Of a DNA stretch of 43,432 nt, positions 24,853-33,995 are shown piece by piece; the first letter of the stretch is position 1, and every line of letters begins with the position of its first letter. This DNA comes from Rhizobium sp. Q54 (GTDB taxonomy: Bacteria > Pseudomonadota > Alphaproteobacteria > Rhizobiales > Beijerinckiaceae): NCBI GenBank assembly GCA_945903655.1, contig CAMDOY010000001.1, positions 1 to 43,432 of the forward strand. Direction: 5' to 3'. The translations under genes were made by a program, and so were the position numbers. The notes under the pieces were generated by a model. It had not been told where the DNA came from, did no database searches, and saw only the letters and a list, made by a program, of their open reading frames with translations.

Positions 24853-26060
24853 ATCCCCGACGCCGCCCCAAAGCTCCGGGGCGCCGGGCTGATCATGCTG
24901 ACGCTTCCATTGCCGATCATCTGCACCGACAGGCCCCGCTCGTTCTGGCCATCGGCTCTGAAGCGGAAGATCCCGTCGGTTCCGCTAAAGCCTGAGGCGC
25001 CCTGCAAGACCCGCTCGGAGAAGCGCTCCGTCCCCTGCTGGCGGGCCAGCGCCACGCTCAGGGCCACCGCGTCATAGGCGAGGGTCGCGACCCGGGCGGG
25101 ATCGGCGCCATATTTGTCGCGATAGCTCGCGGCGAAACCGTTGAAGCCCCCATTGTCGGGCGCGGCGAACCAGGCGCCTTGCAGGGCGGGCAGCTTCAGC
25201 ACCCGGGCGTCGTTCCACACGCCCGTGCCCAGAATCTGCACCCGCTTGCCATCGACGCCCGCCGACACAAGCGCCTGCGACAGGCCCGCCATGGCCTCCG
25301 CCTGTTCGGGAATGAACAGCGCGTCAATCTGGGCGCCGAGGCCCGCGATCTTCTGAGCCGCGCCCGGCTGCAGGCGCTCCACCGCCATGACCCGCACATT
25401 GTTGCGGGCGGCGGCGCTAAGGAAGGCGGCTTCCGCCACCCGCCCATAGTCCGTGTTGGGGATCAGCGCGGCCATGCTGCGTTTGCCCCGCGCCGCCGCA
25501 TAATCCACGATCCGGTCCACATAGGCCTCCACCTGGAAGGACAGCAGATAGACCCCGCGCCCGGCGACGGTCGCGTCGGTGGAAAAGCCGATCACCGGCC
25601 TGCCCGCCATAAGCGCGACAGCGCCGACCTCCCGCACATTGGCGGAAAAGAGCGGCCCGACGATCAGCTCCGCGCCTTCCGCGATGGCGGCCTGCGCTGC
25701 GGCTCTCGCGCCTGCGGGGCTTGATTGATCGTCCTTCACGATGACCGTGACATCCGCATGGTCGAAAGCCGCCACCGCCAGTTCGGCGGCGTTACGCAGC
25801 GACAGGCCCACCAGGCCGGGGCCATTGGGGCCGGTGAGCGGCGCGATCAGGGCGATCTTGACAGGGCCGGAGCCGATCCGATTGGGGTCTGCCGCCAGAG
25901 GCGAACTCTCGATGGCGTTGGAGGGCGGCGGCAGGGGCGCCGCCGAGGGGCTGCGGCCTCCCAGGCCCGAGGGGCCGCAGCCCGCCAGCGCCAGCGCGCA
26001 GGCGAGAGCCACAGGCGCGAGCCCTCTGGTCTTGCCCCCCGACCCCATGCTGCTCTCCAT
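24849..26060 (-). CDS. Lipoprotein, penicillin-binding protein activator (LpoA-like, Leu/Ile/Val-binding fold)
   Basis: A 403-residue lipoprotein with signal sequence and lipobox ALAGC (lipid cysteine 28). A periplasmic type I binding fold begins with VKIALIAPLTGPNGPGLVGLSLRNAAELAV and continues through PTTD-like segments such as IPNTDYGRVAEAAFLSAA and ATLAYDAVALSVALAR. Proteins of this type located beside rsmI and yraN are annotated as penicillin-binding protein activators related to LpoA, which stimulate PBP1A. The activity is not proven for alphaproteobacterial members, and a solute-binding role is possible. Start ATG 26060 has GAGG with 7 nt spacing; ATG 26048 also has a GGAG and is equally possible. 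It is divergent from rsmI. Confidence 0.87.
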   Translation of the reverse strand: MESSMGSGGKTRGLAPVALACALALAGCGPSGLGGRSPSAAPLPPPSNAIESSPLAADPNRIGSGPVKIALIAPLTGPNGPGLVGLSLRNAAELAVAAFDHADVTVIVKDDQSSPAGARAAAQAAIAEGAELIVGPLFSANVREVGAVALMAGRPVIGFSTDATVAGRGVYLLSFQVEAYVDRIVDYAAARGKRSMAALIPNTDYGRVAEAAFLSAAARNNVRVMAVERLQPGAAQKIAGLGAQIDALFIPEQAEAMAGLSQALVSAGVDGKRVQILGTGVWNDARVLKLPALQGAWFAAPDNGGFNGFAASYRDKYGADPARVATLAYDAVALSVALARQQGTERFSERVLQGASGFSGTDGIFRFRADGQNERGLSVQMIGNGSVSMISPAPRSFGAASGI

Positions 26061-26127
26061 GAATTCGCCTCGCAGCCTTCAGCTTCGCAGAGGCGTCGCC
26101 ATAAGATAGACCCAATGCGGACGAATT

Positions 26128-26162
26128 ACGACGTTGCGTCGTGGCGCCAAGCGTTCTATTTA
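26128..26162 (+). promoter_or_regulatory. Promoter with dyad over the -35 box, upstream of rsmI
   Basis: TTGCGT (26134-26139) and TATTTA (26157-26162) are 17 nt apart. The perfect dyad ACGACG-TTG-CGTCGT (26128-26142) covers the -35 box and so could be a repressor site. The predicted start lies about 28 nt before the rsmI ATG. Confidence 0.45.
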
Positions 26163-26196
26163 TCGAACTCCTGTCCTCTTTTAAAGAACGAACCCC

Positions 26197-27138
26197 ATGG
26201 ATCAGGGCAAACCCCATCCCCCCGAGCCCAAGGCCCCCAAAGCGGCCTCGTCCTCCTACACGGCCTTCGGCATGGGCATGGAGGCGGAGCGGCTGCAACC
26301 TGGCCTGCATGTGGTGGCGACCCCCATCGGCAACCTGTGCGACATTTCCTTTCGCGGCGTCGCCACGCTGGCGGCTGCAGATGCGGTCATCGCCGAGGAT
26401 ACGCGCGTCACCAAGACGCTGCTCGCCCATTACGGGATCACCACGCCCCTCATGGCCTATCACGAGCACAACGCCTCGGTGGTGCGGCCCCATATTCTGG
26501 CGCGGCTCGAATCGGGCGCCGCTCTGGCGCTCGTGTCGGACGCAGGCACGCCCTTGATCTCGGACCCCGGCTTCAAGCTGGTGGCGGACGCCGCCGCCGC
26601 CGGGATCAATGTGGTCGCGGTGCCCGGCGCCTCCGCCGTGCTGGCGGCGCTGATGGTGGCGGGCCTGCCGACCGACCGCTTCTTCTTCGAGGGCTTCCTG
26701 CCGCCCCGCAGCGCGGCCCGGCGCCAGCGCATCGCCGAACTCGCCCCCATTCCCGGCACGCTGGTCTTCTTCGAATCGCCCCGGCGTCTGGCCGAGACGC
26801 TGGAGGATCTGCATGCGGTTCTGGGCGCCCGCGACGCCGCCATCGCCCGCGAACTGACCAAACATTACGAGACCGTGCGCAGGGGATCGCTTGGCGACCT
26901 CGCCGCCGCGCTCGCCGCCGAAGGCCCGCCCAGGGGCGAGATCGTGCTGCTGGTGGCCCCGCCCGGGGAGGGCGTGACCGTCATGAGCGCGGAGGATCTC
27001 GACGCCAAATTGCGCAAGGCGCTGGCCACCCTCTCGGTCAAGGACGCCGCATCCGTGGTGGCGGCGGAGACCGGCCAACCGCGCCGCCAGGTCTATGCGC
27101 GGGCGGTCGAGATCATGGCGGCGGACCGCACGGAATGA
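26197..27138 (+). CDS. rsmI: 16S rRNA (cytidine-1402-2'-O)-methyltransferase RsmI
   Basis: A 313-residue SAM-dependent methyltransferase of the tetrapyrrole methylase fold, which 2'-O-methylates C1402 of 16S rRNA in the ribosomal P site. Family motifs: HVVATPIGNLCDIS, ADAVIAEDTRVTKTLL, ALVSDAGTPLISDPG, VAVPGASAVLAAL and FFESPRRL. An extra polar N-terminus of about 35 residues precedes the domain. Its stop overlaps the yraN start (ATGA). Confidence 0.96.
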   Translation: MDQGKPHPPEPKAPKAASSSYTAFGMGMEAERLQPGLHVVATPIGNLCDISFRGVATLAAADAVIAEDTRVTKTLLAHYGITTPLMAYHEHNASVVRPHILARLESGAALALVSDAGTPLISDPGFKLVADAAAAGINVVAVPGASAVLAALMVAGLPTDRFFFEGFLPPRSAARRQRIAELAPIPGTLVFFESPRRLAETLEDLHAVLGARDAAIARELTKHYETVRRGSLGDLAAALAAEGPPRGEIVLLVAPPGEGVTVMSAEDLDAKLRKALATLSVKDAASVVAAETGQPRRQVYARAVEIMAADRTE

Positions 27139-27527
27139 GCGAGGCGCCCCCGCCCGGGCGCGACCGGCAGGCGGCGCGCACCTTCGGCATTCGTGCGGAA
27201 TGGGCGGCGCTGGCCCTGCTCACCCTGACAGGCTACCGGGTGCTGGCGCGCAATTTCGTGGCGCCGGGCGGGGAGATCGACCTCATCGCCCAGCGCGGCC
27301 AGACCATCGCCTTCATCGAGGTGAAGGCGCGGCCCCAGATGGATCAGGCGCTGATCGCCATCACCGAGCAAAAACGCAGGCGCATCGCCCGCGCCGCCCA
27401 AGTCTGGCTGCGGCAGAATCGCTGGGCCGTCACTTATGCTCTGCGGGGCGATGCGGTCTTCATCGCCCCCCGTCGCCTGCCCCGCCATCTGCCCGGCGCT
27501 TTCGAGCTTGATCTCATGGGCTATTGA
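27135..27527 (+). CDS. YraN family protein (UPF0102, nuclease-like fold)
   Basis: A 130-residue protein of the UPF0102 family with a restriction-endonuclease-like core: GGEIDLIAQRGQTIAFIEVKAR carries the E, D and ExK residues of a PD-(D/E)xK site. Its natural role is unknown, and its link to the neighbouring rsmI is a widespread gene order. Translation is coupled to rsmI by a 4 bp overlap. gshB follows after 60 bp. Confidence 0.92.
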   Translation: MSEAPPPGRDRQAARTFGIRAEWAALALLTLTGYRVLARNFVAPGGEIDLIAQRGQTIAFIEVKARPQMDQALIAITEQKRRRIARAAQVWLRQNRWAVTYALRGDAVFIAPRRLPRHLPGAFELDLMGY

Positions 27528-27587
27528 CGGCAAGCGGAGGCCGTGTCGATGTTCCGCCCCCAAGAGGCGCGTTGCAGAGGAATCGTC

Positions 27588-28526
27588 ATGAGCCTGAAGG
27601 TCGCGGTCCAGATGGACCCAGTCGAGCGCATCAACATCGCCGGCGATTCCACATTCGCGCTCATGCTGGAGGCGCAGGCGCGCGGCCATGAACTGAGCTG
27701 GTACACCCCCGAAAAGCTCTCCATGCGCGATGGCCGCATCATCGCCAGCGCGCAAAGCCTGACGGTGCAGGATGTGGTGGGCGACCATTGCAAGCTCGGG
27801 GAGACCAGCGTGGTCGATCTGGCGGATGTGGACGTGGTGCTGCTGCGCCAGGACCCGCCCTTCGACATGGCCTATGTCACGACAACCCATCTGCTGGAGC
27901 GGATCCATCCGCAGACGCTGGTCGTGAACGATCCTTTCAGCGTGCGCAACGCGCCTGAAAAAGTGTTCGTGATGAAGTTTCCCCATCTCATGGCGCCCAC
28001 CCTCATCACCCGTGATCGCGAGCAGATCGACGCCTTCCGCGCCGAGCATGGCGATGTCGTAATGAAGCCGCTTTACGGCAATGGCGGCGCAGCAGTGTTC
28101 AAGGTCTCACGGGAGGATCCAAATTTCGGCTCCCTGTTCGATCTCTTCTCCGTCACCTTCCGGGAGCCCTGGGTGGTGCAGCGCTTCCTGCCGCAGGTGA
28201 CCGAAGGCGACAAGCGCATCATTCTGGTGGATGGGGAAGCGGCGGGGGCGGTGAACCGCGTGCCGGCGGCCAATGACATCCGCTCCAACATGGTGCGCGG
28301 CGGTGCGGCGCGGCCAACCGATCTGACGAAGCGCGAGCATGAGATCTGCGAGACCATCGGGCCGGATCTGAAGCGCATGGGGCTGATCTTCGTGGGCATC
28401 GACGTCATCGACGGCAATCTCACGGAGATCAACGTCACCTCGCCCACGGGCCTGCGCGCCATCAAGCGCCTCGGCGGCCCCGACATCGCCGCCACCATCT
28501 GGGACGCCATCGAAGCGAAGCTGTAA
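27588..28526 (+). CDS. gshB: Glutathione synthetase
   Basis: A 312-residue ATP-grasp enzyme that joins gamma-glutamylcysteine and glycine to glutathione. Signatures: MSLKVAVQMDPVERINIAGDST at the start of the N-terminal domain, VVLLRQDPPFDMAYVTTTHLLE, VMKPLYGNGGAAVFKV (ATP-binding), and FVGIDVIDGNLTEINVTSPTG. The start ATG 27588 has AGAGGA 6 nt upstream; fifteen upstream codons are unsupported. The stop overlaps the next ATG (TAATG), coupling it to a secreted metallophosphatase gene. Confidence 0.96.
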   Translation: MSLKVAVQMDPVERINIAGDSTFALMLEAQARGHELSWYTPEKLSMRDGRIIASAQSLTVQDVVGDHCKLGETSVVDLADVDVVLLRQDPPFDMAYVTTTHLLERIHPQTLVVNDPFSVRNAPEKVFVMKFPHLMAPTLITRDREQIDAFRAEHGDVVMKPLYGNGGAAVFKVSREDPNFGSLFDLFSVTFREPWVVQRFLPQVTEGDKRIILVDGEAAGAVNRVPAANDIRSNMVRGGAARPTDLTKREHEICETIGPDLKRMGLIFVGIDVIDGNLTEINVTSPTGLRAIKRLGGPDIAATIWDAIEAKL

Positions 28527-29776
28527 TGCTGACGCTGCTGGGACCGGTTCTGTTCGGGCTGGCCCTGTTGGCGGGGCCAGCGCAGGCTGAATCGCTCTAT
28601 GCCTGGACGCAATATGTCCCCGGCGGGCTGGAGGCGCGGGTAATCACCCGCGAGGCCCAGTGCCCGCACGCGCGCATCGACAAGCGCGCCACCCCCATGC
28701 GCATTCGCGCCGAGCGCACCGACGCCTTTCCCGTGCTCGTCTGCGCGCTGACCATCCCGCGCGGCGCTAAAGCCCTTGAGATCGCTGGCGAGGCCCTGCC
28801 CCTGCCCAAGGCGCGCGCCGACCACATCCTCGTGCTCGGCGACACCGGCTGCCGCGTCACGCGCCTCATCAACCAATCCTGCAACGATCCCGCCGACTGG
28901 CCCTTCGCTGCGGGGGCGAAGACGCAGGCCGGAACCGCGCCCGATGTGATCGTGCATGTGGGCGACATGTTCTACCGCGAGAAGCCCTGTCGTCCCCTGA
29001 ACGAGGGCTGCGCGAATACGCCCAATGGAGACAACTGGGCCGCCTGGGAGAGCGATTTCTTCGCCCCCGGCAAACCCCTGTTGCGCGCGGCGCCTCTCAT
29101 CCTCGTGCGTGGCAACCATGAAATCTGCCAGCGCGGCGGCAAGGGCTGGAGCCGCTTGCTCGACCCCTATCCGCTGGTCTCGACCTCGGGCTGCCTGAGC
29201 GCTGGCGCGCCTTTCGCAGTGGATCTGGGCGGGCTGACCCTTGTCGCGATGGATGTATCCGCCGCTGTGGAAGGCTCGTGGCGGGAGAACCAGCTGGCTC
29301 GCTTCCGCGCCCAGTTCGAATCCCTTGGCAAGCTCGCGCCCGAGGGGCCCATATGGCTGGCCATGCATCGGCCCATCCGGGCTTCGGCGGCCGCCGCCTT
29401 GGGCCTCATGGTCGGCCCGAACCAGCTGCTCGCCCGAGCCTCCGCCAGCGTCATGCCGGACCGGGTGGCGGCGATCCTGTCCGGCCATATCCATACCTTT
29501 CAGGCGCTCGCCTTCGACGATTTGCCCGCGCAGCTCGTCTCGGGCCATTCCGGCGCGGAATTGCACTGGACGGCGCCCGACGATGTGAAGGGCCTTGTCA
29601 TGGAAGGCGCCCGGGTTGTTGCGGGGACCGGGCGTTCGGGCGTCCATGGCTTTGTGACCCTGACGCGCGACGGCGCGGACGCGGAGGCCTGGCGCGTCGA
29701 AAACCGCGACTTTTCCGGCAAGCGGCTCGATCTGTGCCGTATGACGAGACGTAAGCTTTCCTGCGAACCCGCGTAG
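28526..29776 (+). CDS. Secreted calcineurin-like metallophosphoesterase
   Basis: A 416-residue protein with a signal peptide ending GPAQA, so probably periplasmic. The metallophosphoesterase motifs appear in order: VLGDTG, HVGDMFY, RGNHEIC, AMHRP and SGHIHTF, which together bind two metals. The N-terminal ~95 residues form a beta-rich domain like that of purple-acid-phosphatase relatives. Several cysteine pairs (CRVTRLINQSC, CRPLNEGC) suggest disulfides. The substrate is unknown. Translation is coupled to gshB by TAATG, and glnD begins 32 bp downstream, so it is inside a conserved run of housekeeping genes. Confidence 0.88.
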   Translation: MLTLLGPVLFGLALLAGPAQAESLYAWTQYVPGGLEARVITREAQCPHARIDKRATPMRIRAERTDAFPVLVCALTIPRGAKALEIAGEALPLPKARADHILVLGDTGCRVTRLINQSCNDPADWPFAAGAKTQAGTAPDVIVHVGDMFYREKPCRPLNEGCANTPNGDNWAAWESDFFAPGKPLLRAAPLILVRGNHEICQRGGKGWSRLLDPYPLVSTSGCLSAGAPFAVDLGGLTLVAMDVSAAVEGSWRENQLARFRAQFESLGKLAPEGPIWLAMHRPIRASAAAALGLMVGPNQLLARASASVMPDRVAAILSGHIHTFQALAFDDLPAQLVSGHSGAELHWTAPDDVKGLVMEGARVVAGTGRSGVHGFVTLTRDGADAEAWRVENRDFSGKRLDLCRMTRRKLSCEPA

Positions 29777-29808
29777 AAGTCGCCAGAATCGGTGCTACAA
29801 GGAGATCC

Positions 29809-32694
29809 ATGAGCCCGACATCCAGCCAGGCCGTGGTTCAAACGGCCCCCACCCGCCGCGCCGCCCGCAAGACCGAGGCGCGCCAAGTCATCGACCGCAA
29901 GGCGCTGGACGCCGAGATCGAGGCGCTGGCGCGCGCCCATGCTGGCGCGCCCGACGCCCTGCGCAAGGGGGCGCTGGCGCTGTTCCGCCAAGCGCTCGAT
30001 GAGGGCCACGCCCGGGCCCGCGAACAACTGGAAAGCGCAGGAAGGGGCCTCGATTGCGCCCGCGCTCTCTCCCATCTCGAAGACGAGATCATCCGCGCCA
30101 TCCACACCTTCGTGACGACCCATCTCTACCCCGCGAAGAATCCCTCCTCCGCCGAGCGTCTCGCCATTGCGGCGGTGGGCGGCTACGGGCGTGGCACGCT
30201 GGCGCCGGGCTCAGACATCGATCTCCTGTTCCTGCTGCCCTACAAGCAGACGCCCTGGGGCGAGAGCGTCATCGAAGCCGTGCTCTACATGCTCTGGGAC
30301 CTCCGGCAGAAGGTCGGCCATTCCACCCGCTCCGTCGATGAATGCCTGCGCCAAGCGCGCGAGGACATGACCGTGCGCACCGCGCTGCTGGAAGCCCGGT
30401 TCATTCTCGGCGACGAGGCGCTTTTCGAAGACATGCGCAACCGCTTCGATGCGGAGCTGGTGCGCAAGACCCCGCGCGAATTCGTCTCCGCGAAACTGGA
30501 GGAACGCGACACCCGCCTCAACCGCGCTGGCGTCTCGCGTTATCTCGTCGAGCCCAACGTCAAGGAGAGCAAGGGCGGGCTGCGCGACGTCAACACGCTC
30601 TTCTGGATCGCCAAATATGTCTACCGTGTGCGCGAGCCCGATGAACTCGTGAAGGCGGGCGTCTTCACCCAGCGCGAGGTGCAGGTCTTCCATCGCTGCG
30701 AGGAATTCTTGTGGCGCGTGCGCTGCCACCTGCATTTCGTGACGAAGCGCGCCGAGGACCGGCTCTCCTTCGACCAGCAACGCGCCATCGCCGCGCGCCT
30801 GGGCTACACGACCCACGCGGGCCTCAGCGACGTCGAACGCTTTCTGAAGCACTACTTCCTCGTGGCGAAGGATGTGGGCGATCTCACCGCCATCCTCTGC
30901 GCCGCGCTGGAGGAAAAGCAGGCCAAGCCACGGCCGGTTCTGGACCGCTTCATGGGCCGCCTGCGGCCGAAGAATTACGCCCTGCCCGGCGGTGATTTCG
31001 CGGTGGAGGTCGATCGCGTCACCGTGGCGAGCCCGGATGTCTTCGAGAAGAATCCGGTCAACATCATTCGCCTCTACTGGATCGCGGACCGCAATCGCCT
31101 GCCGATCCATCCGGACGCCACGCGCCTCGTCACCATGTCGCTGAAGCGCCTGAACGGCAAGCTGCGCGAGGACCCCGAAGCCAACCGCATGTTCATCGAG
31201 ATCCTCACCTCGCGCGGGGCGCCCGAAGCCGTGCTCCGGCAGATGAACGAAGCGGGCGTGCTTGGCCAGTTCATTCCCGATTTCGGACGCATCGTCGCCT
31301 TGATGCAGTTCAACATGTATCACCACTACACAGTGGACGAGCATCTGCTGCGCAGCATCGGCATCCTCGCGAATATCGAGACCGGGCGGTTGAAAGAGGA
31401 TCACCCGCTCTGCAGCGAGATCCTGCCCTCGATCCGCAATCGCACGGTGCTCTATGTGGCGCTGTTCCTGCACGACATCGCCAAGGGTCGCGAGGAGGAT
31501 CACTCCATCGCCGGCGCCCGTGTGGCGCGCGAACTGGGGCCGCGCTTTGGCTTGTCGGAGGCGGAGACCGAGACCGTCGCCTGGCTGGTCGAGCAGCATC
31601 TGGTCATGTCCAACACCGCGCAGAGCCGCGACCTGTCAGACCCCCGCACCATCGAAACCTTCGCCGCCATCGCGCAGACTCTCGAGCGTCTGCGCATGCT
31701 GCTGGTGCTGACGGTCTGCGACACCCGCGCGGTGGGGCCAGGCGTGTGGAACGGCTGGAAGGGACAATTGCTGCGCACCCTCTACTGGGAGACCGAAGTG
31801 GTGCTGGCGGGCGGCCATTCGGCCATCGACCGCAAGCAGCGCGTGGTCATGGCGCAGAACGAATTGCGCAGGGCGCTGGCCACCTGGTCGGATCCCGATT
31901 TCGAAGCCTATGCGGCGCGTCACTATCAGGCCTATTGGCTGAAGGCGGAACTGCAACGCAAGATCGCCCACGCCAAATTGCTGCGGGTGGTGGATGTCGA
32001 ATTGAAGTCGCTGATGACCGAGGTCACCACCGACGCCTTTCGCGGCGTGACGGAGCTGACGGTCATCGCGCCCGACCATCCCCGTCTTCTGTCGATCATC
32101 GCGGGCGCCTGCGCGGCGGCGGGCGCCAATATCGTGGACGCCCAGATCTTCACCACCACGGACGGGCTGGCGCTGGACACAATCTTCATCAGCCGCGCCT
32201 TCGAGCAGGACGAGGATGAGTTGCGCCGCGCCGACCGGGTGGCCCAGACCATCGAAAAGGCGCTGCGGGGCCAGATGCGCCTGCGCGACGCCGTCGAGGC
32301 CCGCCGCGAACAATCGCGCGGCGCGCACAAGGCCTTCACCCTGGCGCCCGACCTGATGATGGATAACAACCTGTCGAATCGCTACACGGTCATCGAGGTC
32401 TCCGGCCTTGATCGGCCCGGCCTGCTCTATGACATGACCGCAGCCTTGTCGGACCTGAACCTGAATATCGGCTCCGCCCATATCGCCACCTTCGGCGAGA
32501 AGGCGGTGGATGTGTTCTATGTAACGGACCTCACGGGCGCGAAGATCATCAATCCCACCCGCCAGGGCACGGTGCGCAAGCGCATTCTGGATATTTTCAC
32601 GCCCGGGGAGCCCAAGGTTGCGGCCAAGCCAGCGCCCAAACCCCTGCCCAAGCCCCCGCAAAAGCGCGCCAAGGGCGAGGCCGAGGCGGACTGA
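29809..32694 (+). CDS. glnD: Bifunctional uridylyltransferase/uridylyl-removing enzyme GlnD
   Basis: A 961-residue nitrogen sensor that uridylylates PII proteins when nitrogen is short and removes UMP when glutamine is high. Domain order: nucleotidyltransferase with GGYGRGTLAPGSDIDLLFL (about 123-142), PII-uridylyltransferase linker, HD domain with LFLHDIAKGREEDHS (about 548-562), then two ACT domains starting near ELTVIAPDHPRLLSIIAG (about 749) and VIEVSGLDRPGLLYDMTA (about 861) that sense glutamine. The lysine- and proline-rich tail after residue 935 is variable. AAGGAGATCC gives an excellent start at ATG 29809. Confidence 0.98.
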   Translation: MSPTSSQAVVQTAPTRRAARKTEARQVIDRKALDAEIEALARAHAGAPDALRKGALALFRQALDEGHARAREQLESAGRGLDCARALSHLEDEIIRAIHTFVTTHLYPAKNPSSAERLAIAAVGGYGRGTLAPGSDIDLLFLLPYKQTPWGESVIEAVLYMLWDLRQKVGHSTRSVDECLRQAREDMTVRTALLEARFILGDEALFEDMRNRFDAELVRKTPREFVSAKLEERDTRLNRAGVSRYLVEPNVKESKGGLRDVNTLFWIAKYVYRVREPDELVKAGVFTQREVQVFHRCEEFLWRVRCHLHFVTKRAEDRLSFDQQRAIAARLGYTTHAGLSDVERFLKHYFLVAKDVGDLTAILCAALEEKQAKPRPVLDRFMGRLRPKNYALPGGDFAVEVDRVTVASPDVFEKNPVNIIRLYWIADRNRLPIHPDATRLVTMSLKRLNGKLREDPEANRMFIEILTSRGAPEAVLRQMNEAGVLGQFIPDFGRIVALMQFNMYHHYTVDEHLLRSIGILANIETGRLKEDHPLCSEILPSIRNRTVLYVALFLHDIAKGREEDHSIAGARVARELGPRFGLSEAETETVAWLVEQHLVMSNTAQSRDLSDPRTIETFAAIAQTLERLRMLLVLTVCDTRAVGPGVWNGWKGQLLRTLYWETEVVLAGGHSAIDRKQRVVMAQNELRRALATWSDPDFEAYAARHYQAYWLKAELQRKIAHAKLLRVVDVELKSLMTEVTTDAFRGVTELTVIAPDHPRLLSIIAGACAAAGANIVDAQIFTTTDGLALDTIFISRAFEQDEDELRRADRVAQTIEKALRGQMRLRDAVEARREQSRGAHKAFTLAPDLMMDNNLSNRYTVIEVSGLDRPGLLYDMTAALSDLNLNIGSAHIATFGEKAVDVFYVTDLTGAKIINPTRQGTVRKRILDIFTPGEPKVAAKPAPKPLPKPPQKRAKGEAEAD

Positions 32695-32706
32695 ACGGCG
32701 AACAAG

Positions 32707-32736
32707 CTTGATTTTTACACGGGCAGCCCTGATATC
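32707..32736 (+). promoter_or_regulatory. Heat-shock-like promoter of grpE
   Basis: CTTGAT (32707-32712) and CCTGATAT (32728-32735), 15 nt apart, resemble a sigma32 promoter (CTTGAA and CCCCATNT). A sigma70 reading is also possible: TTGATT (32708-32713) and GATATC (32731-32736) with 17 nt. Either start would leave a leader of about 25 nt before ATG 32766. No CIRCE is present. Confidence 0.4.
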
Positions 32737-32765
32737 ACGCCCGAACCAATCGGACAGATGAACCC

Positions 32766-33380
32766 ATGCAATATCCCAAGGATCCCGCCACGCCCCCCAC
32801 CGACCAGCCTGCGCAGGAGGCGGAGGGAGCGCACGAGTCCTCTTTCGCGAACGAGGCCCCGCAGTCCCCGATCACCGAGCCCGAGCCCTTCACGGAGCTG
32901 GAAAATCTCCATGCGGAGAACGCTGGCCTGAAGGAGCGCGTGCTGCGCACCCTGGCCGAGATGGAGAATCTGCGTCGGCGCACCGAGCGCGAGGTGGCGG
33001 ACGCCAAGACCTATGGGGTGACCTCCTTCGCCCGGGAAATGCTGACCCTGGCCGACAATCTGCGGCGCGGGCTCGAGACCCTGACTCCCGAAGCGCGGGC
33101 CGCCGCCGACCCGACCATCGTGAGCTTCATCGAGGGAATCGAACTGACCGAGCGCGCCTTCCTGTCGAGCCTTGGCCGTCAGGGCGTGAAGAAGATCGAC
33201 CCCCAGGGCCAGCGCTTCGACCCCAACATGCACGAGGCCCTCTTCGAGGCGCCGGACACCAGCGTGCCCAATGGCACGGTGGTTCAGGTGGTGGAGACCG
33301 GCTATTCCATCGGCGAGCGCTGCCTGCGCCCGGCGAAGGTGGGCGTGTCGCGCGGCGGGCCGAAGGCGGTCCAGGCCTGA
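32766..33380 (+). CDS. grpE: Nucleotide exchange factor GrpE
   Basis: A 204-residue co-chaperone that releases ADP from DnaK. An acidic, proline-rich N-terminus precedes the long coiled coil (ELENLHAENAGLKERVLRTL, ENLRRRTEREVADAKTYG), then the four-helix and beta-wing head with VKKIDPQGQRFDPNMHEALFE and GYSIGERCLRPAKVGVS. glnD lies upstream with 71 bp between, enough for its own promoter. Neither dnaK nor dnaJ is in the window. Confidence 0.97.
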   Translation: MQYPKDPATPPTDQPAQEAEGAHESSFANEAPQSPITEPEPFTELENLHAENAGLKERVLRTLAEMENLRRRTEREVADAKTYGVTSFAREMLTLADNLRRGLETLTPEARAAADPTIVSFIEGIELTERAFLSSLGRQGVKKIDPQGQRFDPNMHEALFEAPDTSVPNGTVVQVVETGYSIGERCLRPAKVGVSRGGPKAVQA

Positions 33381-33383
33381 GGC

Positions 33384-33995
33384 TCAAGCCAGATCAACCC
33401 GCCGCAGGGTGAGGTTGATCCGGCCCTCCTCGGCCAGCAGGGTCGAGGTGCCGGGGTAAAGACGGTCCACCCCGTGGAAGCACAGCCGCGAGGCGCCGCC
33501 GATCAGCACGAGATCGCCGGATTCGAGTCGCACCGACTTCGTCGGCCCGCCCCGCGTATTGCCGCCAAAGCGGAACAGGCAGGAATCGCCAAGGGAGATC
33601 GAGGCCACCGGCGCGTCCAGCGCCTTCTCGTCCCGGTCCTGATGCAGGCCCATGCGGGCCTTGGCGTCGTAGAAATTCACCAGACAGGCCTGCGGCGGCG
33701 CGCGAAAGCCCCCCGCATCCCAGGCGCGCAGGGCCAGATCAGGGATCGCGGGCCAGGGTGTATCGTTGACCGGATGGGTCGCCTGATAGCGATAGCCCCG
33801 CGTCTCGTCGGACACCCAGCCCAGCTCCCCGCAATTGGTCATGCGGACCGAAAATTCCTTGCCGGTACGCGGCATGCGCGGAGTGAAGAGGGGCGCCTGA
33901 CGCACCGCCGCGCGCAGCTCCGCCACCAGCGCCTCCTGCTGGGCGCGATCATAGAAGCCAGGATAATAGATCAGGCCGGGGGCGAGCTCGATCAT
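33384..33995 (-). CDS. alkB: AlkB-family alpha-ketoglutarate-dependent dioxygenase
   Basis: A 203-residue Fe(II)/2-oxoglutarate dioxygenase that removes alkyl groups from DNA or RNA bases. The iron ligands are in LHQDRD (His118, Asp120) and FHGVDR (His174). Oxoglutarate contacts are NFYD (Asn107, Tyr109) and RINLTLRR (Arg192, Arg198). The start ATG 33995 overlaps the dapB TGA (TGATG), so it is coupled to dapB; the frame extends upstream inside dapB but without family match. It converges with grpE, 3 bp between the stops. Confidence 0.93.
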   Translation of the reverse strand: MIELAPGLIYYPGFYDRAQQEALVAELRAAVRQAPLFTPRMPRTGKEFSVRMTNCGELGWVSDETRGYRYQATHPVNDTPWPAIPDLALRAWDAGGFRAPPQACLVNFYDAKARMGLHQDRDEKALDAPVASISLGDSCLFRFGGNTRGGPTKSVRLESGDLVLIGGASRLCFHGVDRLYPGTSTLLAEEGRINLTLRRVDLA

